DNA of 17,913 nucleotides from an uncultured Frankiales bacterium (GTDB lineage Bacteria; Actinomycetota; Actinomycetes; Mycobacteriales; SCTD01). Each line of letters begins with the position of its first letter. Position 1 is the first letter of the stretch. Below the pieces are notes generated by a model, which saw nothing but the letters and a program-made list of their open reading frames with translations, was not told where the DNA came from and did no database searches. This document shows, piece by piece, positions 8,333 through 14,665 of this stretch. The stretch lies in NCBI GenBank assembly GCA_946479905.1, contig CAMLIA010000072.1:1-17913 (forward strand). Reading direction: 5' to 3'. The translations under genes and the position numbers were made by a program.

Positions 8333-8776
8333 GTGACCCGCCTCGCCCTGCTGCTGATGCCGCTGCTCGTCGTCGCCGGGTTCCTGACCGTCCCGGCCTC
8401 GGCGACCACGACGTACGACTCCGAGATCGTGCGGTACACCAACGCGCAGCGCGCCCATTACGGGCTGCCGCCGCTCAAGGTGTCGTTCTGCGTCAAGGGC
8501 CACTACGCCGACCCGTGGGCGCGGCACCTCGCCGGCACCCGAACGCTCAGCCACCAGTCGCTCATGCCCATCATGACGACCTGCCACGGCACCGCCGCCG
8601 CCGAGAACATCGCTCGCGCCAACGTCTCGCCCGGCCGGATGGTCGAGATGTGGATGGCGTCCAGCGGGCACCGGGCCAACATCCTGAGCACCCGCTACAA
8701 CTACATCGGCGTGGGTGCCGTCCGTGGCTCGGACGGCTTCGTCTACGGCGTCCAGGACTTCATGCACTACGGCTGA
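8333..8776 (+). CDS. Secreted CAP-domain (SCP/PR-1-like) protein
   Basis: This is a 147-aa exported protein with a single CAP domain. A signal peptide (TRLALLLMPLLVVAGFLTV, cleavage after ASA near residue 24) is followed directly by the domain. The CAP tetrad-type residues are present: His74 in SHQ, Glu91 in AENIA and His113 in SGHRANIL, then the YNYIGVGAV strand and a C-terminal VYGVQDF. Cys53 and Cys84 could form a disulfide. Bacterial CAP proteins are extracellular and mostly of unknown role; some bind lipids or sterols. GTG 8333 is preferred over the in-frame GTG 8327 because GATGAT lies exactly 6 nt upstream and no Shine-Dalgarno sequence is seen; the two differ by two residues. It lies 27 bp after the phosphatase gene, so read-through is also possible. 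Confidence 0.87.
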   Translation: MTRLALLLMPLLVVAGFLTVPASATTTYDSEIVRYTNAQRAHYGLPPLKVSFCVKGHYADPWARHLAGTRTLSHQSLMPIMTTCHGTAAAENIARANVSPGRMVEMWMASSGHRANILSTRYNYIGVGAVRGSDGFVYGVQDFMHYG

Positions 8777-8832
8777 CCCCGTCGTGGGGTCGCCCACGCC
8801 TACACATTCTGCTCGCGCTCACCGAGCAGAAT
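8775..8832 (+). terminator. Tandem hairpins after the CAP gene
   Basis: The first hairpin pairs GACCCC (8775-8780) with GGGGTC (8786-8791) and overlaps the stop codon. The second pairs ATTCTGCTCG (8806-8815) with CGAGCAGAAT (8823-8832), a perfect 10-bp stem with a 7-nt loop. No T-run follows, so termination is likely but not certain; the second could instead be a protein-binding palindrome. Confidence 0.6.
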
Positions 8833-8872
8833 CCGTGGTCCCGCTCACCCCCATGGCGCCTCGGTGCAGTTG

Positions 8873-8881
8873 TTGTCCACA
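8873..8881 (+). other. Isolated DnaA-box-like 9-mer
   Basis: TTGTCCACA matches the DnaA-box form typical of high-GC actinobacteria. It stands alone, 47 bp upstream of the lipoprotein start, with no neighbouring boxes or AT-rich unwinding region, so it is not an origin. It may titrate DnaA, couple the promoter to replication, or be chance. Confidence 0.3.
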
Positions 8882-8927
8882 GACCTCGGTCGCGGCGAAT
8901 GTCGCGTTTGTCGTAGCGTTCTCTCCC

Positions 8928-9464
8928 GTGAGACTGCCCGCCGCGACTGCCCTGGCCGGGCTCGCCCTGGTGACCGCCTGCAGCGGCAGCTCCACCCCCA
9001 CCGTCCTCCCCACCCTGAGCCCCACGCCCAGCACGTCCGACTCGCCGGTGGCAGTCCCGAGCGATGCGACAGTCCACAGCTCCTTCGGCGCGGCCGCATT
9101 CGTGCGCTTCTTCTTCAAACAACTGAATGCGGCATTTAGTACGGCCGACGTGGCCGCGCTCGCCGGCCTGACGGATCCTGCTTGCGGAACCTGCAAGAGC
9201 TACGTTCGTGCCGCAGCTGATCTCCGTTCCAAGGGACAACGAATCTCCGGAGATTCTGTCGCAGTGGTTTCCGCGGAAGCGCCGCCAGAGCAAGGCGGGT
9301 TCGTTGCGGTCGACGTCTTCCTGTATGCGCCGCCCAGGCGTGTGGTGGACGGCGCGGGCAAGGTTCTTGAATCGCTACCGCGCGGAACGCAGGTTCACAA
9401 GACCGTCTTTGTTAAGCACGTACCTGGGGGATGGGTGGTCCGAGCCGTGCAGGACGCGAAGTGA
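8928..9464 (+). CDS. DUF6318-like lipoprotein
   Basis: The 178-aa product is a predicted lipoprotein of unknown function. The leader ends in a lipobox (LALVTAC, lipidated Cys18) and is followed by a Ser/Thr/Pro-rich linker (20-50). The folded part (about 53-178) begins FVRFFFKQLNAAF and has a DPACGTCKSY stretch with a CxxC pair (Cys86, Cys89), resembling the DUF6318 family of actinobacterial lipoproteins. It ends in a strand-rich region with KTVFVKHVPGGWVV. The start is GTG 8928: no ribosome binding site is seen, but TAGCGT (8914-8919) lies 8 nt upstream. Codon use in the second half is clearly less GC-rich than in flanking genes. Its stop overlaps the next start (GTGA), so the two are coupled and probably act together at the cell surface. 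Confidence 0.72.
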   Translation: MRLPAATALAGLALVTACSGSSTPTVLPTLSPTPSTSDSPVAVPSDATVHSSFGAAAFVRFFFKQLNAAFSTADVAALAGLTDPACGTCKSYVRAAADLRSKGQRISGDSVAVVSAEAPPEQGGFVAVDVFLYAPPRRVVDGAGKVLESLPRGTQVHKTVFVKHVPGGWVVRAVQDAK

Positions 9465-10369
9465 GGGCCGCGTTCGTCCGATTGATCTGTCTCCTTGTCC
9501 TGGCGGCGGTGGGCCAGATTGCGCAGGCAAGCCCGAACCCTTCGGCAGATCCGGTCGTCACGGGGTGTTCCCACGACGCCACGCACGACTGCGATCAGTC
9601 CGGAGATGGCAGCTTCCATGTCGGCGGTAAAGGCGGCAACGACGGCACCAGCGACGGGCATGGGTCAGGCGGCGGGCAGCCGGTGAGTTTGCCGGGGACG
9701 GTGAAGATCTACGAGTACGCGCCGACGTGCACCGGGAACGGGCGGGAGGACGCGGACGCGCTGTGCGGGGCGGCGGTGAACAGCTGCCGGCCCACCGGGC
9801 AGGGGTACATCCGCTACTGGGTGTGGGTGGCGGAGGTCGACCGGACGACCGGGAACATCCTGGACCCGCCCGGGTGGGTGCTGCAGGGAGCGACCGAGTG
9901 CATCGGACCTGACCGGCCGGGGCTGCCGGCGAAGGCGGCGGTCGGGGGCGTGCTGGCGAGCGAGTTCCAGGACCTGGTCGTGGTGAAGGGCGTCGCGCAC
10001 GTCGACCCGCACGGGTCGACGCTCGTCAACTTCGACAACGGCTTCTGGACCGACGCGAAGACCTACGCGCTGCCGGCGGTGCAGATCCTGGGCCACCAGG
10101 TGGTGGTCACGGCGAAGCCGGAGCGGTTCGACTGGTACTTCGGGGACGGGCACTCGGCGCCGGACGCGGGGCCGGGACGGCCGGGGGCCCTGGACGTGGA
10201 GCACACCTACGCGCACAAGGGACTGGTCAAGCCGTACGTCGTGATCACCTGGTCCGGGACGTTCAGCGTCGACGGGGGCGCGCCGCTGGACGTGATCGGG
10301 ACGGCGACGACGACAGGAGACGGCACACCGCTGCAGGTGAAGGAAGCCCGGGCGGAGCTCGTCAGCTGA
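9461..10369 (+). CDS. Secreted protein of unknown function with a PKD-like motif
   Basis: This 302-aa product is predicted to be exported: VRAAFVRLICLLVLAAVGQI then AQA gives a signal peptide cleaved near residue 23. A Gly/Asp/Ser-rich, low-complexity linker with two Cys (36, 44) spans about 28-75. The remaining domain contains Cys90, 102, 109 and 147, Trp-rich strands (YIRYWVWVAEV) and, near the end, WYFGDG (225-230) and EHTY (247-250), the two signature motifs of a PKD beta-sandwich. It has no recognisable catalytic motif. GTG 9461 overlaps the previous stop (GTGA), giving translational coupling with the lipoprotein. Base composition changes within the gene: the first 200 bases resemble the lipoprotein gene, while from about 9670 the third positions become strongly G/C. 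A surface-assembly role with the lipoprotein is inference only. Confidence 0.72.
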   Translation: MRAAFVRLICLLVLAAVGQIAQASPNPSADPVVTGCSHDATHDCDQSGDGSFHVGGKGGNDGTSDGHGSGGGQPVSLPGTVKIYEYAPTCTGNGREDADALCGAAVNSCRPTGQGYIRYWVWVAEVDRTTGNILDPPGWVLQGATECIGPDRPGLPAKAAVGGVLASEFQDLVVVKGVAHVDPHGSTLVNFDNGFWTDAKTYALPAVQILGHQVVVTAKPERFDWYFGDGHSAPDAGPGRPGALDVEHTYAHKGLVKPYVVITWSGTFSVDGGAPLDVIGTATTTGDGTPLQVKEARAELVS

Positions 10370-10371
10370 GG

Positions 10372-10430
10372 TCGAGGGTCGCGGAAGAGTGGTGAAGACG
10401 GCCGGAGAACCACTCGATCGCGACCCTCGA
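10372..10430. terminator. Composite hairpin between convergent genes, bidirectional terminator
   Basis: An outer 12-bp stem pairs TCGAGGGTCGCG (10372-10383) with CGCGACCCTCGA (10419-10430). After a 3-nt by 3-nt internal loop, an inner 7-bp stem pairs GAGTGGT (10387-10393) with ACCACTC (10409-10415). It begins 3 bp after the plus-strand stop and ends 9 bp from the glgA stop, so it can serve both convergent genes. Confidence 0.75.
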
Positions 10431-10438
10431 GGGCAGGG

Positions 10439-11566
10439 TCAGAGCACCGAGCGGTAGACGTCGACGGTGCGCGCGGCGATGGCGGACCAGCCGAAGTCGG
10501 CGACCGCCCGCTTGCGGCCGGCCTCACCAAGGGCGGCGGCGCGGGCGGGGTCGGCCAGCAGGGGGACGACCGCGGCGGACAGCCGCTCCTCGTACCCCTC
10601 GCCGAGATCGACGAGGGTGCCGGAGACGCCGTCGTCGACGACCTCCGGGATGCCACCGACGCGGGAGGCGACGACGGCGGTGCCGCAGGCCATCGCCTCG
10701 AGGTTGACGATGCCGAGCGGCTCGTAGATCGACGGGCAGACGAAGACGGTGGCGAGCGCCAGCACCTCGATGAGCTCGGCGCGGGGGAGCATCGAGGAGA
10801 CCCAGACGACGCCGGGCCGAGCCGCCTGCAGCTCCTTCATGAGCTCGTCGACGGAGGCGGCGATCTCCGGGGTGTCAGGGGAGGAGGCGCAGACGAGCAG
10901 CTGGCCCGGCCAGTCGACGGCCGACCGCAGCAGCGCCTCGACGCCCTTCTGACGGGTGACCCGGCCGACGAACAGGGCGTACGGCTGGGACTCGTCGATG
11001 CCGAGCCGCTCGAGGACGCCCGTGGACGGGACGGGGCGGTACTCGTCGGTGTCGATGCCGTTGTGCACGACGTGCAGCCGCGCGGGGTCCAGCGAGGGGT
11101 AGGCGTCGAGGACCGACTCGGCCATGCCGGCCGAGACGGCGATGATCGCGGCGGCGTCGTGGAGGGCGGCCTTCTCCGCCCAGGACGAGACCCGGTACCC
11201 GCCGCCCAGCTGCTCGGCCTTCCACGGCCGGTGCGGCTCCAGGGAGTGCGTCGTGACGACGTGCGGCACGTCGTACAGCAGCGAGCCGAGGTGACCGGCC
11301 AGGTCGGCGTACCAGGTGTGGGAGTGCAGCACGTCGCAGTCGCCGACCGCCGCGGCCATCCGCAGGTCGACCGAGAGCGTGCGCAGGGCGGCGTTGGCGT
11401 CAGCCAGCCCGGGGTCGGGGGAGTGGACCGTCGCGCCCTCGCCGCCGAAGGCGTGCACCGACACGTCGACCAGGCCGGCAAGGGCAGCCGTGAGGTACTC
11501 CACGTGAACACCCGCCCCGCCGTAGACCTCAGGCGGCCACTCGCGTGTCAGGATCCCGATGCGCAT
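10439..11566 (-). CDS. glgA: GT4 glycosyltransferase: glycogen synthase / maltose-1-phosphate synthase
   Basis: The 375-aa enzyme is a GT-B retaining glycosyltransferase (GT4 type) that transfers glucose from ADP-glucose. In mycobacteria the orthologue, GlgM (Rv1212c, formerly glgA), is known to make alpha-maltose-1-phosphate for the GlgE alpha-glucan pathway; databases usually label this family glycogen synthase. The N-terminal domain opens MRIGILTREWPPEVYGGAGVH, with the sugar-nucleotide loop YGGAG at 15-19. The C-terminal domain has FVGRVTRQKG (199-208) and the E-x7-E motif Glu282/Glu290 in YEPLGIVNLEAMACG. Length fits GT4 GlgM rather than the roughly 480-aa GT5 GlgA. It diverges from glgC, the same arrangement as in Mycobacterium. 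No ribosome binding site is seen; TAGTTT lies 7 nt before the ATG on its strand. GlgE and GlgB are not in the window. Confidence 0.92.
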   Translation of the reverse strand: MRIGILTREWPPEVYGGAGVHVEYLTAALAGLVDVSVHAFGGEGATVHSPDPGLADANAALRTLSVDLRMAAAVGDCDVLHSHTWYADLAGHLGSLLYDVPHVVTTHSLEPHRPWKAEQLGGGYRVSSWAEKAALHDAAAIIAVSAGMAESVLDAYPSLDPARLHVVHNGIDTDEYRPVPSTGVLERLGIDESQPYALFVGRVTRQKGVEALLRSAVDWPGQLLVCASSPDTPEIAASVDELMKELQAARPGVVWVSSMLPRAELIEVLALATVFVCPSIYEPLGIVNLEAMACGTAVVASRVGGIPEVVDDGVSGTLVDLGEGYEERLSAAVVPLLADPARAAALGEAGRKRAVADFGWSAIAARTVDVYRSVL

Positions 11567-11573
11567 GAGGACG

Positions 11574-11583
11574 AAACTATCGG
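11574..11583. promoter_or_regulatory. Overlapping divergent -10 candidates of glgA and glgC
   Basis: On the minus strand TAGTTT (11579 to 11574) is 7 nt before the glgA ATG. On the plus strand TATCGG (11578-11583) is 6 nt before the ATG at 11590, the upstream glgC start candidate. They share the TA at 11578-11579. The plus hexamer lacks the usual final T, so that half is weaker. Confidence 0.35.
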
Positions 11584-11598
11584 GACAGGATGTGGACC

Positions 11599-12834
11599 AT
11601 GGCGGATCCCCGGGTGCTCGGCATCGTGCTGGCAGGCGGCGAGGGCAAGCGCCTGAGCCCGCTGACGGCGGACCGGGCCAAGCCGGCGGTGCCGTTCGGC
11701 GGCATCTACCGGCTCGTCGACTTCGTGCTCAGCAACCTCGTCAACGCCGGCTACCTGCGGATCGTGGTGCTGACCCAGTACAAGAGCCACTCCCTCGACC
11801 GGCACATCACGACGACCTGGCGGATGTCGACGCTGCTCGGCAACTACGTCACGCCGGTGCCGGCGCAGCAGCGGCTGGGACCGCGGTGGTTCAGCGGCAG
11901 CGCCGACGCCATCCACCAGAGCCTCAACCTCGTGTACGACGAGCAGCCGGACCACATCGTCGTCTTCGGCGCTGACCACGTGTACCGCATGGACCCACGG
12001 CAGATGGTCGACCAGCACGTCGCCAGCGGCGCGGGCGTGACGGTGGCGGGCATCCGGATCCCGAAGTCCGACGCACACGGCTTCGGTGTCATCAAGACGG
12101 CGGACGGGCGCACCATCGACGCGTTCCTCGAGAAGCCCGCCGACCCGCCCGGACTGCCGGACGACCCGGACACGGTCTACGCGTCGATGGGCAACTACGT
12201 GTTCAGCACCGAGGCGCTGCTCGAGGCGGTCAAGATCGACGCCGGCGACGAGGGCTCCGTCCACGACATGGGCGGCAACATCATCCCGATGCTGGTCGGG
12301 AAGGGCATCGCCGAGGTCTACGACTTCAACGACAACGACGTCCCCGGCTCGACCGAGCGCGACCAGCACTACTGGCGCGACGTCGGGACGCTCGACGCCT
12401 ACTACGACGCGCACATGGACCTGGTGTCGGTGCACCCGGTCTTCAACCTCTACAACCGGAAGTGGCCGATCCTGTCGAGCGTGCCGGCGCTGCCGCCGGC
12501 CAAGTTCGTGCACAGCGAGCCAGGGCGGGTCGGGATGGCGATCGACTCGCTCGTCAGCCAGGGCGTCATCGTCTCCGGGGCGAACGTGCGCAAGTCCATC
12601 CTGAGTCCCGGCGTGCGGCTGCACAGCAGGGCCGAGGTCGAGGCGTCCGTGCTGATGCACGGCGTCGACGTCGGTCAGGGCGCCGTCGTGCGCAACGCGA
12701 TCCTCGACAAGAACGTCGTCGTCTGGCCGGGCGCCAAGGTGGGCGTCGACCCCGAGGAGGACCGCGCACGCGGCTTCACCGTGACCGACTCCGGCATCGT
12801 GGTGCTCGGCAAGGGCGAGCAGGTGCTCGCCTAG
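11599..12834 (+). CDS. glgC: Glucose-1-phosphate adenylyltransferase (ADP-glucose pyrophosphorylase)
   Basis: This 411-aa enzyme makes ADP-glucose and PPi from glucose-1-phosphate and ATP, the committed step that feeds the divergent GlgA/GlgM. The N-terminal nucleotidyltransferase domain carries [13 protein letters not shown] (11-23) and the [10 protein letters not shown] substrate loop; further hallmarks are [28 protein letters not shown] and [18 protein letters not shown]. The C-terminal third is a left-handed beta-helix of hexapeptide repeats ending in the conserved [16 protein letters not shown] and [15 protein letters not shown] 11599 gives the usual [14 protein letters not shown] start and has AGGA 8 nt upstream. 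ATG 11590 would add three residues (MWT) and matches a leaderless -10 spacing. The stop codon overlaps the stop of the convergent ohr gene at CTAG (12831-12834), with no terminator between them. Confidence 0.96.
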   Translation: MADPRVLGIVLAGGEGKRLSPLTADRAKPAVPFGGIYRLVDFVLSNLVNAGYLRIVVLTQYKSHSLDRHITTTWRMSTLLGNYVTPVPAQQRLGPRWFSGSADAIHQSLNLVYDEQPDHIVVFGADHVYRMDPRQMVDQHVASGAGVTVAGIRIPKSDAHGFGVIKTADGRTIDAFLEKPADPPGLPDDPDTVYASMGNYVFSTEALLEAVKIDAGDEGSVHDMGGNIIPMLVGKGIAEVYDFNDNDVPGSTERDQHYWRDVGTLDAYYDAHMDLVSVHPVFNLYNRKWPILSSVPALPPAKFVHSEPGRVGMAIDSLVSQGVIVSGANVRKSILSPGVRLHSRAEVEASVLMHGVDVGQGAVVRNAILDKNVVVWPGAKVGVDPEEDRARGFTVTDSGIVVLGKGEQVLA

Positions 12835-13262
12835 GAGCCTGGCGAGGAGGCGACGGTGAGGGTGACCTCGATGTTGCCGCGGGTGGCCCGCGAGTAGGGG
12901 CAGACCTGGTGCGCCTTCTCCATCAGGTCGTGGCCGGTCGCCTCGTCCAGGGTCGGGAACCGTCCCTCGAGGGTGACCGCCAGGCCGAACACCTCACCGT
13001 CGATCCCGAGGCCGACGTGCGCCGTGATGGAGGAGCCCGCGACGTCGACCTTCTCCTTGCCGGCGATCCGCTTGAGCGCCGAGTGGAAGCACGCCGAGTA
13101 CCCAGCGGCGAACAGCTGCTCCGGGTTCGTGGTGTCGCCACCCGGGCCGCCGAGCTCCTTCGGGTGCGCGAGCATCAGGTCGAGGACGCCGTCGTCGCTG
13201 ACGACCTCGCCCTCGCGGCCACCGCGCGCCGTCGCCACAGCCGTGTACAGGACGTCCACCAC
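12831..13262 (-). CDS. ohr: Organic hydroperoxide resistance protein (Ohr/OsmC family)
   Basis: This 143-aa thiol peroxidase reduces organic and lipid hydroperoxides in the cytoplasm, usually with lipoyl-dependent recycling. The reactive pair is present: Cys58 in [12 protein letters not shown] and Cys121 in [14 protein letters not shown]. The partner residues Arg16 (ARGGREG) and Glu48 (NPEQLF) that orient the peroxidatic Cys are also conserved. Length matches Ohr. The start is the first of two consecutive GTG codons (13262), with GGAGG 6 nt upstream. No OhrR-type MarR regulator is adjacent, which is unusual for ohr; tandem GTCGACTGC repeats upstream (13281-13301) are a possible binding site. 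It is convergent with glgC and shares a 4-bp CTAG carrying both stops. Confidence 0.94.
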   Translation of the reverse strand: MVDVLYTAVATARGGREGEVVSDDGVLDLMLAHPKELGGPGGDTTNPEQLFAAGYSACFHSALKRIAGKEKVDVAGSSITAHVGLGIDGEVFGLAVTLEGRFPTLDEATGHDLMEKAHQVCPYSRATRGNIEVTLTVASSPGS

Positions 13263-13280
13263 GCGAAGCCTCCTCGATCG

Positions 13281-13331
13281 GCAGTCGACTCAGCAGTCGA
13301 CGCTGCAGAGTGGCACAGGTCTAGCAGTCCA
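13281..13331 (-). repeat. Tandem GTCGACTGC repeats upstream of ohr and at the M23 gene end
   Basis: Read on the minus strand, GTCGACTGC occurs at 13301-13293 and 13289-13281, a 12-bp period. A third, one-mismatch copy (GTGGACTGC) forms the last codons (Val-Asp-Cys) of the M23 gene just before its TAG at 13321-13323. The copies lie between the M23 stop and the ohr start. They may be operator half-sites, or relics of duplication of the gene end. Confidence 0.5.
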
Positions 13332-14076
13332 CCGAGCACGGTGGGACGTCACCCTTCTGGCGGTGCAGCGCCGCCACCGCAGCAGCCGGTGACTTCTGCC
13401 CGCCGGCGCGCCACGAGTCGAGGTACGGCCACGGGTAGAGCTCGCCGCGTCGTACCCACCAGATGCCGGGGCGGGTGGGCCAGGAGATGCCGTAGTGCAT
13501 GTGCGTCGCGATGCCGCGCGCGTCGCCGGAGTTCCCGACCCGGCCGATGAGCGCGCCCGCCGCGACCCGCTGCCCGGCGCGCACGTAGAGCGCCGACAGG
13601 TGCGACCCGTAGTAGCGGACGCCGTCGTCGCCCACCAGGGAGTAGGACAGGCCGCCGCGGTCGGCGCCCCGGTTGGTCGCGCTCGACCAGCGGTCGGTGG
13701 CCGAGACCTCGTCGATCCGGCCGGACGTCGTGGCGACGATCGCGCAGCCCCGTGCCGCGAACATGTCCGTCGCGGGGTAGTCGTGGTGGCTGCGGCCGTA
13801 GCTCACCGAGCACCCACGGATCGGGAACACGTACCGGACGGCCGGCGCGCGGGTCACCATCTCCGACGGCGGGTGCGTCGGCTTCACCACCAGGGCGGGC
13901 GACGGCCGCGGCGTCGGCACGGCGACGGGGGAGGGCGACGGGGACGGCGACGGGGAGGGCGAGGGCGACGGGGACAGCGAGGGGGGCACCGACGGCGACG
14001 GGGCGGCTGCCGGGGTGCTGCCACCGCCGCACGCTGCGGCCAGCAGCAGGGCGCCGAGGGCGAGGGGGGCTCTCAT
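13321..14076 (-). CDS. Lipoprotein M23-family (LytM-like) peptidase
   Basis: The 251-aa product is a predicted cell-wall lipoprotein with an M23 peptidase domain, a fold that cuts peptidoglycan cross-bridges or acts as a non-catalytic amidase activator. The leader ends in a lipobox (LLLAAAC, lipidated Cys16). A Ser-Pro linker follows, with eight SP units at 35-50. The domain (about 80-225) has SYGRSHHDYPATD (92-104) with His97/98 and Asp104 as metal ligands, SHL (158-160), and the HxH motif THMHYG (His192, His194). The ligand set is therefore complete and activity is plausible. The C-terminus ends PPCSVDC with two Cys. ATG 14076 starts the leader and lies 6 nt after TACGCT on its strand, without a ribosome binding site. 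It diverges from the DUF3105 gene across 22 bp. Confidence 0.87.
   Translation of the reverse strand: MRAPLALGALLLAAACGGGSTPAAAPSPSVPPSLSPSPSPSPSPSPSPSPVAVPTPRPSPALVVKPTHPPSEMVTRAPAVRYVFPIRGCSVSYGRSHHDYPATDMFAARGCAIVATTSGRIDEVSATDRWSSATNRGADRGGLSYSLVGDDGVRYYGSHLSALYVRAGQRVAAGALIGRVGNSGDARGIATHMHYGISWPTRPGIWWVRRGELYPWPYLDSWRAGGQKSPAAAVAALHRQKGDVPPCSVDC
13927..13974 (-). repeat. Ser-Pro-coding microsatellite in the M23 lipoprotein
   Basis: Eight consecutive Ser-Pro dipeptides (residues 35-50) are encoded by a hexanucleotide-like repeat built from TCC/TCG and CCC/CCG codons. It forms a flexible, wall-spanning linker between the lipid anchor and the peptidase domain and could change length by slippage in steps of 6 bases without loss of frame. 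Confidence 0.7.
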
Positions 14077-14082
14077 CCGGCC

Positions 14083-14092
14083 AGCGTAAGGT
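14083..14092. promoter_or_regulatory. Overlapping divergent -10 elements, both leaderless
   Basis: On the minus strand TACGCT (14088 to 14083) lies 6 nt before the ATG of the M23 gene. On the plus strand TAAGGT (14087-14092) lies 6 nt before the GTG of the DUF3105 gene. Both fit TANNNT and share the TA step at 14087-14088, so one small site could fire in both directions. Neither gene has a Shine-Dalgarno sequence. Confidence 0.55.
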
Positions 14093-14098
14093 CGTCGG

Positions 14099-14665
14099 GT
14101 GCGCCGAACGCTGACCGCAGCCGTCTGCCTGCTCGCCCTCGTCGGCTGCAGCAACGACAAGAAGGCGAAGGCGACCCCGACGCCGAAGCCCAGCATCGAC
14201 GGGGTGGTGACGTACAAGGACCTCAGCCAGCGGCACCTCGGCAAGGGCGAGTACGGCATCAGCTACCCGCAGTCGCCGCCGGTCGGCGGCGCGCACAGCC
14301 AGGTCTGGCTCAAGTGCCAGGTCTACACGGCGGAGCTGCCGAAGGTGAACGTCGTGCACTCCCTCGAGCACGGGGGCGTCTGGATCACCTACCTGCCCAC
14401 GGCGACGCCGGCGGTCGTCGCGCAGCTCGCGCAGCTGGTCGGTCTCAACAAGGAGTACGTCCTGGTCAGCCCCTACGCAGGGCAGGACAGCCCGATCGTC
14501 CTGACGGCGTGGGGCGCGCAGCTGAAGGTCTCGACGCCGACCGACCCGCGCATCCTCGAGTTCGTCCGCGCCTACGCGGGCAGCGGCCCGGAGAGCGGCG
14601 TGACGTGCGCCTCGTCCGGCGCGACGCTCGAGCAGGCGCTCAGCTACGACTCCCAGCAGCAGTAG
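14099..14665 (+). CDS. DUF3105 lipoprotein
   Basis: The 188-aa product is a predicted lipoprotein (LLALVGC, lipidated Cys17) followed by a short Lys/Pro linker and one DUF3105 domain. Family hallmarks are clear: YPQSPPVGGAH (55-65), VYTAELPKVNVVHSLEHGGVWITYLP (about 75-100), with its His/Glu cluster, and EYVLVSPYAGQDSPIVLTAWG. The function of DUF3105 is not established; the conserved VHSLEHG looks like a metal-binding or catalytic site but that is inference. GTG 14099 starts exactly at the lipoprotein leader and follows TAAGGT by 6 nt. Its 3' end overlaps the convergent alpha/beta hydrolase gene by 26 bp (14640-14665), so the two transcripts can pair at their ends. Confidence 0.86.
   Translation: MRRTLTAAVCLLALVGCSNDKKAKATPTPKPSIDGVVTYKDLSQRHLGKGEYGISYPQSPPVGGAHSQVWLKCQVYTAELPKVNVVHSLEHGGVWITYLPTATPAVVAQLAQLVGLNKEYVLVSPYAGQDSPIVLTAWGAQLKVSTPTDPRILEFVRAYAGSGPESGVTCASSGATLEQALSYDSQQQ

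Noticed and set aside
11548..12660. A 370-codon frame antisense to glgC
   Set aside because: glgC is unambiguous on the other strand, and the antisense product has only low-complexity His/Arg/Val/Asp-rich sequence.
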